NCBI GenBank assembly: GCA_027405735.1
Contig: JAPEHQ010000007.1
Coordinates: forward strand, 62,001 to 126,000
Reading direction: 5' to 3'
Origin: Mucor racemosus
Taxonomy: Eukaryota > Mucoromycota > Mucoromycetes > Mucorales > Mucoraceae
Length of the DNA stretch: 64,000 bases
The notes beneath the pieces were generated by a model. That model saw only the letters and a list, made by a program, of their open reading frames with translations. It had not been told where the DNA came from and did not search any database. This document shows, piece after piece, positions 48,819 through 60,788 of this stretch. Position 1 is the stretch's first letter, and every line of letters begins with the position of its first letter. The position numbers and the translations under genes were made by a program.

Positions 48819-51538
48819 CTATGTGGTATATCCTCGACATAATTTTCTAATAGCTCTTTCATACATTAATGGAGAATGATCCATAAACATGGTTCGACTA
48901 AATACAATTTCAGAAAATCTAGCTTGAACATCTTCACATCTTGAAAGAGCAACTTTATGTTGTTGTTTAACGTGTGGAATTGTTTCTATTAAATAAACTG
49001 TGCTTGGAGGATACATTTTTTCTGCTGTCATGTCTGCTCTCATTGTCTTGATCATTGCCCAGAACCATTGATCATCTTCATTAAATTCGTCTTCTATTTT
49101 TTCTTTTGATTGTTCTTGTTCTTTTTTTCTCTTTTGGAGTCTACCAACAACACGAGAGATTATTTCTTCTGCTACGTCAGCCTCTGCATGTAAACTTGTA
49201 GCTACGTTTTTGAAATCTTTTAAGAGTCCCAAGCTTAGACTACTAACAATGTCATTGCCATGAACAACACTGGTAACTAACCCTGTACAATATTGACTTA
49301 GTTCAAGAGACATGACACCTGGAGGTCCATATGCATAGCAATGAATAGATCTTCCCGCTGGTAATCCAGATTGATCTGATGTAACAAATGTGTTGCCATG
49401 GTTACCAATATTGCTCTTTTTCAAAACCAATTCATGGCCATTCATTCTTTGACTCCAAAGAACGCACAGTAAACTTGCTACACCACCACCCAAGCTATGA
49501 CCGCACATTACTAAGCTATAATCCGGGTATTTAACAAGACCTTGGCGGATCTTTTGGTATACTTTTCCCTTTTCTTTTGCTAATAATTGAGCAGCATCTA
49601 GCATACCACTATGAGCTTTGAAAATGGAATTATTGTCGGTAGGAAGATTAAATTCAGTGTAATCAAAACTGAGATCAGTAAGTATATCACTCAGGCCTAG
49701 TGTACCACGACATGTGAGTACGATTGCTTTTGCAGCGTGATCTACTGTCACGTAATGAACCAATGCATGAATAGAGGGATTATGCAAATGTAATGGTGAT
49801 CTATCTGTATAGCTTGATAGTAAAATGTCTTCTACGGAATTACCGGTATGATGAGCAAAAGCATGATGATTTGGATGATGATGATGAGAGCTTGGTAAAA
49901 CAGTGGGTATATCACCAATACCTAAAATTCGCATAAATGATTCGCCATATGCGGCACTTGCATATCTCATATAATGTGCGATATTTTTTATAATATAAGT
50001 TGATTCATTTTGCATACTGTTACTTGTATTACTGGTAGTTGTCATGGAAAAAGTTTTTGAGGATGTAGAACAAAAGCTTGATATTGAACTTGATCTCTTT
50101 TGCCTTGTCATGAAAATGCTGCTATTACTTGATGCATGTCTTTGTTTTATAGATAAATCAGATGTTGAATAGTTGTATTTCCTCGATAAATATGAATCTT
50201 CTTCTTTTTGTTGATAAAAGAAATGTCCATCATCTGGAGAAGAGAATCTACGTTTATGATGGTATGTTGGTTTTTCTACAGATGATATGGGTAATAAATC
50301 AATATTTTCTTCTTGCCGCTCTATTTTACGTTTTCTACGTTTTTCTGATAAGGTTGAAAGTATAAACTTCGGTGGTTCTTTATTGGAGTTATCCATCAAT
50401 GCTAAATATGAACCATTTTCTTCTTCGTTTGTTTTGACTATAATGCGTTTATTAAGCGTTGAATCAAGAGGACAAATGGTAGTTGTTTTAGTAGTAGTGC
50501 ATGTAGTTTGTGTTGTAACTTTGTATCCATTTTGAATAGATGTAACCAAAGTTAATTCTCTTTCGTTTTCATTCTTTTTTTCAGATTGTAATAATGCATT
50601 TAGTTCCTGTATAATGGTAGCATTTTCTTCATTTTCTTGTTGTTCGTTATTGTTTTTAAACTGAATTATTTTGTTTTTTAGGTAATATTTCTCTTCCAAC
50701 TCATCTTTTTCATCTGTAACTATTCCTTCCCACAAAACTGTCATGGGAACCTGTTTCATCATCCGTTTATGTGTCACATTCTGTAAAACTGCAAATGCTG
50801 TTAAAGCCTTTGTTAATCCAGTTAATATAGCAAACTTCCCAGCTTTTGCTAATCCAAAATCTGGATCTTGAACTAATTCACGATGGACTAATGCAATAAT
50901 AGATGCTATAGCACGCGATGTATCGTTTGATCCAAAAATGCCATCAATAATTCTTACTGATTCCTCAGCGGCCTGATGTAAATAAATTAATTCTAGTTGG
51001 TTTCCATGGTTACATGAACAAAAATCGTACCTTCAAACTGGATTGAATGGTTCTTGATGTAAACTGCAATCCTGACATGGCAAACAATTCAGCTAACGAA
51101 AATGTATGGCTAACAAGATAAAAGCCCATATTGGTATATTTTTCAAGCACTTGAACGAATAAACTACTACAAAGTTAGTTTTGATATCTTTACCAATTTT
51201 TGATTAATTGTTTTTTCTTACCTTTCTTCTATTTTGTCATGTAAAATAGATGCACTAGCTGTGATTTTATTTTGTGTGTTGGCATGCAAATTTCTTGCTG
51301 TTGAAAGGGCATTTGTCAATGCATTTCTAGATAATCCCAATGATATGGATGTACCATATTTGGCAGCTTCAAACATGGCATCGAAAAATATTGAAGAACA
51401 ACGTAAAGATATCCTTGTTGCAAGTGATACTGCTGTAACCATATTGGCTACATTTTCTGAAAGTAAAGTTCCATCTATAGCATTATTTATGTCATGTATG
51501 CTACTAGTGGCAGTAGATGATGTTAATTGCCCTGTCAT
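48819..51538 (-). CDS. class-3 lipase, sn-1 diacylglycerol lipase-like
   Basis: Alpha/beta hydrolase that probably cleaves diacyl- or monoacylglycerols at membranes or lipid droplets. Three exons, 51538-51222, 51166-51031 and 50972-48819, in phase, give ~868 residues. The core has IVLTCRGTLGLSDILTDLSFDY, the nucleophile elbow YSLVMCGHSLGGGVASLL (Ser near residue 644), a likely catalytic Asp in VVHGNDIVSSLSLG, and a likely His in MDHSPLMYERAIRKLCRGY at the end. Residues ~220-480 are a low-complexity Thr/Lys/Ser region unlike animal DAG lipases, and no N-terminal membrane segments are evident. The first ATG after A-rich leader sequence is used. Complete and apparently functional. Confidence 0.88.
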
Positions 51539-53239
51539 TATAAAATAAAATAAAAAAGGGAAGGGAAATGGAAAGAGGGGGAGGAGAATTAATATGATCT
51601 GCAAGGCAATTATATAGTTAAATGTGTGTGTATGTGCTTGAAATATACACATATTCGCTAATGCCCCAAATTTTATACACTTATGGCATTCAAGTCAACT
51701 TGGCCATATAGTCACATGTGTTATTTTATTTCGGTTCTTTGTAAACTACGGCTTTATGTCAGGTGTAGTTCTTTTTTTCATTCATGTAAACCATATCATA
51801 TATAATCTCTTATTTCAATATCATACGTTTGTATTATCTTGATAATATATATATTTATACAAATATTCATTAGAGAAGCAAACAAATATTTATAATATAT
51901 GTGGGGAAGGATGCTGCAAACAACAGCTTTTGGGTAACCTCATTCATCATCATGCTATTTAGTTTTGTATTAAGTACTAATCTCTTTTCGATGTATAAAA
52001 TTTGAGCCTCACATGCATTTATAACGGTAACTTATATGTACATGAAGGCGGTATTTACCTCCCCAGACAATTTATTACCGCTGCACATAGCAGCATATTT
52101 TACATTATTATTTGTGTATATGACAATTTGTTCGTTTATATAAAATAGCGCATATTTCATAAATATATAAAAAAAATCCTTATCCCTTGATATTTCAAAA
52201 TATTAGCATGTAATAATCCCTCATAAAATTGCAATTTTCGATTTCTTGGTTGCTCTACAAAACATATAAATCATATTCTCAAGAGGAAAAGAAAAACTAT
52301 TTGTTTGGTACTACTAAAACTCATGACTTGGTTTGAATAAATACACAAAATCATTAATGTTCAGTTTATTCCTATAAAAAGGTTTTATATTACACAAAAT
52401 GTGAATGGACACAAGACAGTTTATCTCATCATCATAGGATCTATCCCCACAAAAAAAAATTTTGCATTATGTAGCAGGAGTATTAGTGATATATACTAAA
52501 GAATTCTTCGCATACACAATACTGCTAATATCTCTATTTAAGCAATCTTATTTTCAAAGATATGTATTTAAATATGATATATTTACATGTCGCTTAGATT
52601 GCAAATGTGTATCAGGCGTCAGGAATGAGTTGACAGTGAGTACAGGTCAAAACGTCTGTGTTTTAAAGAGTTTCATGGGTTTTTTTATATTTCTTTTTAT
52701 ATTTCTTTTTATGCATTTGAGATCCTATATTTAGCCATTTAACGCAGAAACTAACCTCTGCTTATCAAACAGTTTGGGCCTTTTATTCTGTTTCTGCAAG
52801 AATGAAAATTTCTCTAAAAACTTTATTCGCGGGTTTTGAAATGTATTCAGGGACACTATACTGCTGTGAAACAAGGACCATAATGTATTACAGTATTTCT
52901 ACTTTAAATTCAGACGAAATAAGTAAAATTTGGGATGAAATGAGAAAATTGGGGTAAAATTTGGATATAACGAGAATTGAGATTTAGGTAGAGTGAGCAT
53001 AAAATTGGGATGAAATAAGAATGAGATTTAGAGATGATGAGAAGGGGATTTGGACAAGATTAAATTAGTTTCAGATATTATTTCTTTGAAATAATATAAA
53101 TGAACTTACCTGTAATAATCTAAACTCCCAAAGAAGAAACCGTGTTTGTTATGGCGATTATAATAAACTTCACATCATTTTCTTTAGAAGTATCAGTATC
53201 CAAGCCAGAGATACAGAGTATACAATACTATAATGTTTT
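51539..53239. other. non-coding stretch upstream of the lipase
   Basis: No gene recognised. The lipase promoter should lie at its left end. It contains many TATATA strings and the degenerate tandem array at 52925-53070. Confidence 0.45.
52925..53070. repeat. degenerate ~21-24 bp tandem repeat
   Basis: Repeated variants of aaaattgggatgaaatgag occur head to tail, for example 52926-52944, 52945-52972, 53000-53019 and 53023-53043. All are purine-rich on plus. A decayed minisatellite of unknown function. Confidence 0.6.
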
Positions 53240-53785
53240 AGACATTACATCTACTACGCATTAAGTACAGCTTTAAAATTTAACTTTGAACCATTATTAT
53301 TTGATTCTATAAAACATTTCAAAGAATATTGAAACAGCCCATACAAAATAGTCTTCACAAATGCGTGTTTTCATTTGCTCATTTCCACAGCAACTCTGGA
53401 AGGCTGAACCTTTTGTAATTCTGTGGATCAATACTAGAAGTATCTATCAGCTGCCACTGCAATGGGAACTCATTTGGATCATTATTTGGCGAGAGCTGGC
53501 GCGCTTACTGACCTTAGTGGGTGTAAATTAACAAGTAATCAACTTGTTGTTCAAATTTACTGAATGCACAATGACTCATGGAAGAAGCTGATACCTTAAG
53601 CGCTCGTAGCATCTATTCACACCTATATCCATGTAGAGTCGCAGCTTATTTGGATTAGTATTATTCATAAAAATAATATTTAAATAGTTTTCAATAAAAA
53701 TGCACAGTGAGCTATTCGTGCACTTTAGTTATTATGATTTCCTCAACACACAGTAGGTTGTGGAAGGTTTCCTTTGTGTTGCATC
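53240..53785 (-). repeat. R2 repeat, copy d (inverted, right part)
   Basis: Inverse complement of the right half of R2 copy a. Landmarks on plus are cagcaactctggaagg (versus cctcgagttgctgtgg), ctgccactgcaatgggaactcatttgga, cacctatatccatgtagag and cacacagtaggttgtgg. It ends near a match to 35390. Confidence 0.7.
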
Positions 53786-54350
53786 CACAGGTTATGGCGG
53801 TTATTATTCGTAAGATAATGAACCTTTTGATTTGTAATCCTTATTGATAAGAAGTCAGCTAACTGATCTATGGTAACATTCTTGATTGTTCTTATTGTTC
53901 CAAAGTAAGATCCAGAAAAAGGGATATGTAAGATATTGAGACATATCCACTTGTTGGATTTAGCTGTATGAAATAAGCTCAACTTGAATGTGCTGTGTTA
54001 CTAATAATGTAAATAGATTGATCTGACATGAAATGTCAGAAAGATATAATCGATCCAATACTGATCTAACAGATAAATGTAATATAGAATTTGTATAGAA
54101 ATAGGACAAATATTGGTACTAAATAAGGATTCTCTTCAGTTTTTTTATGCGTGATTTAATTTAACAAGTTTCTTAATTAAATTATAATGCATTTTTTCTT
54201 GCAACAATATTTATTCTAAAACTTGTACATTTCATTTTGAAATCATTGTTTCAAAGATGCGCACCTATTCTCATATAGAGTTAAAAGTTATTAGAATCGA
54301 AATTCACCGAGATGGAGTTTCTGTTGTCGGCTTTTTTACGGTGAGGGGGA
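53786..54350. other. non-coding stretch left of R1 copy 2
   Basis: No gene recognised. Unlike R1 copy 1, no dynein-like exon precedes the R1 boundary here. Confidence 0.45.
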
Positions 54351-55874
54351 GTAAGACTAAAGCTTAATGTAAATCACCTCTAGCGCATTAATTATTAAAT
54401 AAGACTATGTTATCATCAAATAAACTATCACACAATAGTAACATGTATAAATATTTACAGTAATAAGCTTGAATCAAGTGGGTACATCATCGTAAAGTCT
54501 TAAAAAAGTTCTCAAGTATTATAAAATCACTTATTTTTAAGACTTGCAAGGCTTATAAGCGGAATATTAATTTAGAAAATTATTTTTGTCCAGATCATCA
54601 ATTTTGACATTTTTTAATTTTTTTTTTTTTGGTTTTGCAAATTTAGAGTTAATTATACTACCAATTATAAAAACAAAAAATATACACATATGCAGAATTT
54701 AGCGCTCTATTTGCTCAATAAAAAATAATAAACATTTTTATTGCAAAATATAACAAGAAAATCCTTTAACCAAAATTCCGTTTTGGGGGCAAAAGTGCAA
54801 ATTTTTATTATTTAATATTTAATATTAATCTTTTATAAAATGCGTATTAGCTATGCCTACAATTTTCTCTCATAATGTAGCATATTTAAACGTTGATTTT
54901 GGTATCAAAATTTGATATTTCTGTTTTTCGATCAAAATCATGAGTGTTGGTAAGGATAAAATGAGCGCCAAAAATGTCCGCTACAAAAACTGAATTCTCA
55001 GACCTTATGTGGTTAAATATAAGAAAAGTTGAAAAAAACGCCTTTTTATTTAAAACTTAGATGCACTGTACCATAGTATAAGAGACTTAGCCGTTCAATC
55101 TTGCTATGCTCAATTACGGCATCGCTCTGCGGGCTCGCTTTTTCCATTTTTTTAATGAATGTTGTGATATGAAAGACGGTTTTTCTAATAGAAAAATGAA
55201 TGTTTCTATGATAACAGCCGATACAGTATTGCCTATTTTGTTTAATTTATGGTTCATGCGCTGTAATGCTGCTTTTACATTGGCTGAAATGTGCAATTTA
55301 ACAGGGTTTTAATTGCGCTAAATAATGTAAAGCCTTGAAAATCCTTGTAAACGTACGTGTGTTGTTTCTCTCTTTTTGTTTTCATCATATTCCAAGGATA
55401 TATTCACCGTTTGATAAGGGATATCAGACTTTCAAGCTGGTATTCTTTTCTTGTATCTGAATACGCATGCTAACATAAGGGACTAATATTTTCAATATAG
55501 GTAGTAGCAGTCTATTAGAGACTGATATTTTTATTTAACCGCATTTTAGGATCAAATATCATTATTTACTACTGTATTGTTGAACGTATTTCTTGGTTAC
55601 CAGATCAAATCGAAGGCAATGATATTTATATCTACTCAGTAAAAAGCCATACAGTAGTCGCGCTATATAAGGCTACACTATATAAGGCTATGCTCTCTAT
55701 AAGGCTAAAATTTTTGAAAAAAAAATTTTTTAGCAGGGAAATAGCCTTATTAGCCTTATTTTAGATAAGGCTGTGCTAAAAAAAAATTTAGCCTTATATA
55801 AAACAGCACGTGACCAAAATTTTAGTATTTACATAATAAAAATTTAAATTTTTCAATTTTTTAGAATTTGTCGC

Positions 55875-55928
55875 TTAGTGCAGTGGTTATTTGTCGGTCT
55901 TGTTAAGCTAAGGACCTGAGTTCGACTC
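55875..55928 (+). other. tRNA-like sequence with Pol III A and B boxes inside the pogo element
   Basis: TTAGTGCAGTGG (55875-55886) fits an A box and GAGTTCGACTC (55918-55928) a B box at the usual spacing. The T arm CTGAG-TTCGACT-CTCAC pairs 4 of 5. A TTGTTAA string sits where an Asn (GTT) anticodon loop would be, but anticodon and acceptor stems do not pair. A decayed tRNA or a tRNA-derived SINE 5' end captured by the transposon; not a working tRNA. Confidence 0.45.
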
Positions 55929-56061
55929 TCACCTGTTACACTTTTGCTAAGTTAGTTATGTTCGTAGTTTTTTCTTCCCCTTTAAAACGTAACTCAAATC
56001 GAATAATTGATAGAAATATATTTTATTGGTTGCTTTTTTTAATACAAAAAAAAATTTTTTT

Positions 56062-57851
56062 TTAATGTTCACGAGGAGCAAAATAATCGTGAAGATCAGA
56101 TTGCTTTCTTTCTACTGCTTCTTCCGTTCTGATTTCATCCAGTTTTCTTCTAATTACCTTCAGCATAGCATTGTCTTTATCATCAAACGCTGTATCATAA
56201 TACAATATCGTCTTATAAGATCGCTTTAGGTCTGCTCTAATGAGCTTTGGATCAACTACTTCTTCCTCCTCTTCTTTTTCATTCCCTTCTTCATTTTCTT
56301 TTTCTACAGCCTGTTGCTCATTCCCTTCTTCTAGAAAATCAATTGTTTTAGGTTCAACAACAATTAAATTCGACTCATCAGCGTACAAATCCAATTCGTT
56401 CAATGCTGTAATCATTTGTCGACCTTCAACGTCCTTATTTCCTGGAAGGTCAGAAATAATATCGCTCAATTCTTGTACTAAATCATCATCTAAAGGTAAT
56501 TCGGCTGTGGGAAGAAGCGCTTCATCATCAATACTCTCCTTATTAATTTTAAAGTTAAGAATATTCGTATGATCCCAACAATTTTTGATGGATTTTGGCT
56601 TTACTCTAATCCAGGCATCAGCCAAAAAGTACAAGGCATCTACCTCATCCATTCTGTAATCTTCAACATGATCTAATTGAATGCCTGAAAGATACTTATT
56701 TACTGCTCTGAGATATTGATGTCTGCGAAATTGAGCCTTGAAATTAGCAATTATACCTTATGTAATAGAAAACAAAATTAATAGACGATGGTTTTTCTTA
56801 TAATGTGAATACAATGATATAAGTGTAATGATACTTTACCGGCATCCAAGGGTTGCAATTTGCTGGTAGTATTTGCAGGAAGGAAAACGAGTTTGATGTT
56901 ACTGAATTCCATTTTCAGCTTGTGCACAGAAGCATTGTCGACCAAGAGAGCCACCTTTCTATTTGCATAGACAAATGAAGCATTCAGATGTTTGATATAC
57001 TTTTTAAAAATTTCGGTAGTCATCCAGGCACTTGGGCTAGAATGATATTCTACATAATGGGATTGACCGACAGAAGTAGTTTTTCTATATAATGCTGGTT
57101 TTTTTGTTGCCGCTCTTGGAGTTTTCCTTCTCCCTATAACAATAGGATGACCTTTGTATGATCCATCGTAGTTTGTCACAAAACCAACAGTGAATCTGTT
57201 TTTGGATTTTTTGGAACCACCGATTGGCTTTTTGGAGATCGTTCGGGTTGGTTGCTGCTCATAGTAGAGCCCTGTTTCGTCAAAATTCATTATATCTTTT
57301 AAATCATAAGGTTCCAATATTTGCTCAATCTTTTTTAGCACTTCAATTATGTTAGGGCTATCTAAATTAACGGAATTGTTTTCTCCATACATGTGTCGAC
57401 ATTTAACTCCAATTCTTTTAAAAACATTACTTAACCATCCATCAGAAAATTTGATTTGATCTTTTGCTGGCAATTCATTCATCTTGTATTTCTTGTTAGC
57501 GACTACTTTTGCGTAGAGAATAACTGCTGCACGATTAATTGGAATGTTTTTATCACTCATTGAATCTATATAGTCTTCTATTTCTTTATCAAGTTGAGGC
57601 ATTTTTATGCTTCTGTTGCTTTTTCCTTTGAGGTTACCGTCTTTAAAGGTTCGAAATATCTCATCTTTGCGGGATAAAATGTTGGATATAGTCTTCTGAC
57701 TAACACTTCCTGAAATATTAAATTCTTTTCTAGCCCATTCACCAAGCTCAACTTGAGACAATCCACTGAACATTAAATAGTGATTGCAAATAGCATATTG
57801 TTGCTCAATAGAGAAGCGATTTCTTGATTTCTTATTACTGTTTTTGTCCAT
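56062..57851 (-). CDS. pogo/Tigger (CENP-B-like) transposase
   Basis: DDE transposase of the pogo group. Two exons, 57851-56840 and 56756-56062, separated by an 83-nt intron (GTAAAG...ATAAG), give 568 residues. N-terminal HTH segments (SIEQQYAICNHYLMFSGLSQ; then a CENP-B-type helix region with KFSDGWLSNVFKRIGV, ~134-149) precede the catalytic core: D191 (NFDETGLYY), D305 (LLVDNASVH) and D336 (LQPLDAG), with 30 residues between the last two. The motif FLPANTTSKLQPLDAGIIANF spans the splice junction, which confirms the intron. A long acidic tail (EEGNEKEEEEEVV) follows. It fills most of the element and ends ~410 bp from the left TIR. Confidence 0.93.
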
Positions 57852-58699
57852 TGGTGTGTTACTTATTAAAATAAATTATCAGTCAAAGGATTTATAACTA
57901 ATCAAATAAAGAGGTTTTATTTATTATTATAAAATCTGAAGGTTTATATACTATCTGCTAATTTATATTAATAATACCTTAAAGATCTTCGTGGGTTAAT
58001 TCCTAGTTAGGAAGTACCAGTGGTACAATTTGACATTTAATTTCAATACCTAAAGTGGACTGTTTTATAAACCTAAGCCACACGCGTTATATAAGGCTAT
58101 GCTCTATATAAGGCTGAAAATTCCTTCCAAAAAGTTAGCCTTATATAGCGCGACTACTGTAACTGGCTACAAACTCACGAAATGTTCCAGAAAAGTGATA
58201 AAATTTCAAATGATATAGAAACAAAAAATATCTAATGGTTTGTCTAATAACCATAGTTTTGATCGTAGCTATACTTGAAAACAGATCTTTTTACAACTGA
58301 CAATCGTAAACTAAAATAGTAAGTTTAAAGAAAGCTAATTTGTTTAAATTTTATGTGTGACAAAGTAACATCCATAATCTTAGATTTGGCTTTCATATAA
58401 ATTTAAGCATTAAGTCTTATTCAAGTTTATGCTCGAGCGAAACCATTATTGCTGTAAACATTATAGCTATAAACATATTTACAAATGATGATAATCGTAA
58501 ATATATTGGCTCTTGCATATACTGCTCTACATCAGTAACGCATTGAATTGTATTATTGTCTATAATCTATATTAATAAAAGCAAATGTAATTTAAAAACC
58601 CATTATTCCAGTAAAAAATGCAATAAAATTTTGAGAAAGGCACGCTGCTTATGTACAAACCAATTTGTATCCATATGATTAGCTCATTGTGCTCATGGC

Positions 58700-58885
58700 C
58701 AGATTCTGTAATTATGCACAAATAATAGGGGTGGTAATGATATTATGCTTATGGGTAGTTCTACTATTATGCACACATGGGATTAACGTCATGCACACGG
58801 ACGGAATCTATAATTCTGCACATACAGGCTTTTCGTTATGCTCGTGTGCAGTTTCTTTTGTTGTGCTCGTGTGCATCTTGTTATC
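58700..58885 (+). repeat. degenerate short tandem array (TTATGCACAYRNG-like) in R1 copy 2
   Basis: About seven units of ~20-35 bp, each built on variants of ttatgcacac / ttatgctcgtgtgca (for example attatgcacaaataat, attatgcacacatggg, tcatgcacacggac, attctgcacataca, ttatgctcgtgtgca, ttgtgctcgtgtgca). R1 copy 1 has only about one unit at the equivalent place (cccatgtgcatattg, ~16821-16835). Confidence 0.65.
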
Positions 58886-58989
58886 TTTTTAGCCATTATT
58901 CAGTGGGTGCAACAACTCATCAGGCTATAGTGTGCAGCCCACTTGGGCACAACAAAATTATCTTGTTCAACACAGGTCGGCCGTAGTGC

Positions 58990-59351
58990 TTTTATATAAA
59001 AATCCTTTAAGTTTGTGATTTTATGGACTTTTTTTGAATCCGGTTGTATCATCTTATACTTTTCAAGTTAAATCCGTTCTTAGGCTAATAATGTTGTAGA
59101 TTGTATATATGCTTTACTTAAAGTAAGCCTTTGAATAATTAATAGCAATACAGTCGAACCTTAATTTTTGTATGAAATTTTGATACCTACATCTTATAGC
59201 TGCTTGGGATATTTAAACAGCCGCATCCGGGCTGTTCGGTGATTTTTCTAGGAATTTAAAGCTTGGAAATATCATTAGATTGCCGCTTCCGGAGATTGTT
59301 CGGCTTTTTTTTGGAAGAGTGACCACTGGCAAAAATACGAATCATATACTA
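58990..59351. other. non-coding stretch with a solitary TIR-like string
   Basis: No gene. At ~59150-59166 TACAGTCGAACCTTAAT resembles the terminal repeat of pogo/Tigger-type elements. Two related GC-rich strings (gccgcatccgggctgttcgg and gccgcttccggagattgttcgg, ~59221-59310) follow. Probably remnants of a lost element. Confidence 0.4.
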
Positions 59352-59817
59352 TGTTGTATGCCACCACGTACCATATGTTATCACCTTATACAGTATCAAT
59401 ACATCTTACAATCTATTAAATTCGACATGTATTGAAGTGCAAAGTCTTGATATCGGATATAAGAAACACCTAGCGTACTAAGTTTATCCAGCAATTAGCA
59501 AAAACACTTGAACCTTAATTATTACACCTTATTATTTCATCCCAGCGGTTAATCAACAATCAGGTAGCTATCAAATCAACATCCAAGTACATTTAGCGCA
59601 GCATTAAAACAAGGCAACTCACAAGCTCTACAAGAAAGGTTAAATTATGATTGATTCATTTCAATCCATAGATTACTATCAAACAGATCTACTGGTTCAA
59701 TAGTGCCTTAAGTTATACCTCAGGATCTCAATGTCTAATCAATATAAAAGGCCATATTTTTATATTTAAATAAACGAGATCTTGTTTTTATTATACAGTT
59801 GAAGAACTGATTAATTA
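59352..59817 (+). repeat. LTR-like repeat, family C, copy 2
   Basis: Begins TGTTGTATGCCACC and ends at gaactgattaatta; it pairs with 12229-12694 in inverse orientation with the same 466-bp length. It contains aatataaaaggcc, a plausible TATA box. The next bases (tgtggattaca) start close to a TGG, which could be a primer-binding site, but no target duplication or retroviral-type coding is present. Confidence 0.6.
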
Positions 59818-60234
59818 TGTGGATTACATCCATTTAGATTTCGATTTCATCTGGTGTCTAACTTGAATTACCGCTGGGATAAATCAGGAATCACTTTGAT
59901 TTGACATGTCTGATTGATACAGCAAGTAATCTTATAACCGAGATGTGGATCCTAGCAAATTATAATTATTGACCTGAATCATAAATACACCATTATTCAA
60001 TATGGCCTGATTTCATTCATGATACATTCAGGGCCTAAAGATATCGGGTAGATTATGGAAATGGCATGTTCCTATTTGTTCTCATTGATTTATACTTTTT
60101 TTCGTAAACATCTCTACCTGTTCCACACATTACTTATTCTCTTTTAATTGTATTTTTTTTAAGTACTATCCATCAAACCAGAAAATATACGGCAAGGCTA
60201 ATCCTTTTGCAATATTTGGATCAGCCCTAAAAGT

Positions 60235-60380
60235 ACCTGCCATTGCAATGGAAGGTCATTTGGATTCATATTTGTTGAGAAGAACTAATGGGCTTGCTGA
60301 TCTTAGCAGGTAACCAACTTGTTCCTCGAACTGGATGAACGTACAACGACCCATGGATGCTGGTAGTATTGGTGTCGAGG
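60235..60380 (-). repeat. R2 repeat, fragment e (inverted)
   Basis: Short relic matching 53450-53600: gccattgcaatgg...tcatttgga, cttgctgatcttagcagg, aaccaacttgttc...actgaatg/actggatgaacg and acgacccatgga. The same domain of R2 is represented in copies a, c and d. Confidence 0.55.
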
Positions 60381-60551
60381 CGCGTTTTGCCAGCCAAATT
60401 TACTAGTATTATGCATATCATAATATGCATTAATGAAAAAGAAAAAAACCTGCTAGACATATGCAAAACTTACTAAGAAAAAAAAAGGAGGATCATATTT
60501 GATGAGAAGCAAGGTCATCGGATATTTTCTTTCGAAATTCATATCCTAATA

Positions 60552-60571
60552 CCAAAGGGCTTCCCCTTTGG
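60552..60571. other. perfect 8-bp hairpin, next to tRNA-like strings
   Basis: CCAAAGGG-CTTC-CCCTTTGG is a perfect stem with a 4-nt loop. It is followed by gggtttgaactc (a reverse-complement B-box-like string, 60574-60585) and ctcaattggtagcgc (an A-box or D-arm-like string, 60603-60617). Possibly debris of tRNA-derived retroposons; function unknown. Confidence 0.35.
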
Positions 60572-60788
60572 CGGGTTTGAACTCACAAATATGTGTGTCG
60601 CACTCAATTGGTAGCGCATGCGCTGCCCGTTAAGCTTTTCACTCTTCTTTGGCGTACAATTTTAATCCCCATACATGTGAACATGTATTTGTCAGTTTTT
60701 TTTCACTATTTTTGGAAATGCATCAAATTAAGGCATATTTTTCTTTTTGGAAATGATAGTAGAGCTTTCCAGAAATTGGTAGTAGACA

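Larger units (their letters stand above)
55652..58159 (-). mobile_element. pogo/Tigger-type transposon, complete
   Basis: 2508 bp with 24-bp inverted ends (CAGTAGTCGCGCTATATAAG...) at 55652-55675 and 58136-58159, flanked by TA at 55650-55651 and 58160-58161. R1 copy 1 shows the approximate empty site (aaaagctagaactggc, near 15924). Inside both ends the decamer-like word TATAAGGCTA recurs in both orientations (about 55663-55800 and 58085-58145), probable transposase binding sites. It carries one two-exon transposase gene with no breaks, plus a tRNA-like stretch at the left side, so the element may be autonomous. Confidence 0.94.
54351..58989 (+). repeat. R1 repeat, copy 2 (interrupted by a pogo element)
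   Basis: Direct repeat of 13280-17245 with the same start (gtaagactaaa) and end (ggtcggccgtagtgc). It lacks the Tc1 element and both LTRs of copy 1 but carries a 2508-bp pogo element at 55652-58159 and an expanded short tandem array at ~58700-58885. It provides uninterrupted target sites for three copy-1 insertions. The matching parts are non-coding in both copies. Confidence 0.85.

Noticed and set aside
55860..55940. functional tRNA-Asn
   Set aside because: Anticodon and acceptor stems cannot form; only the promoter boxes and T arm are preserved.
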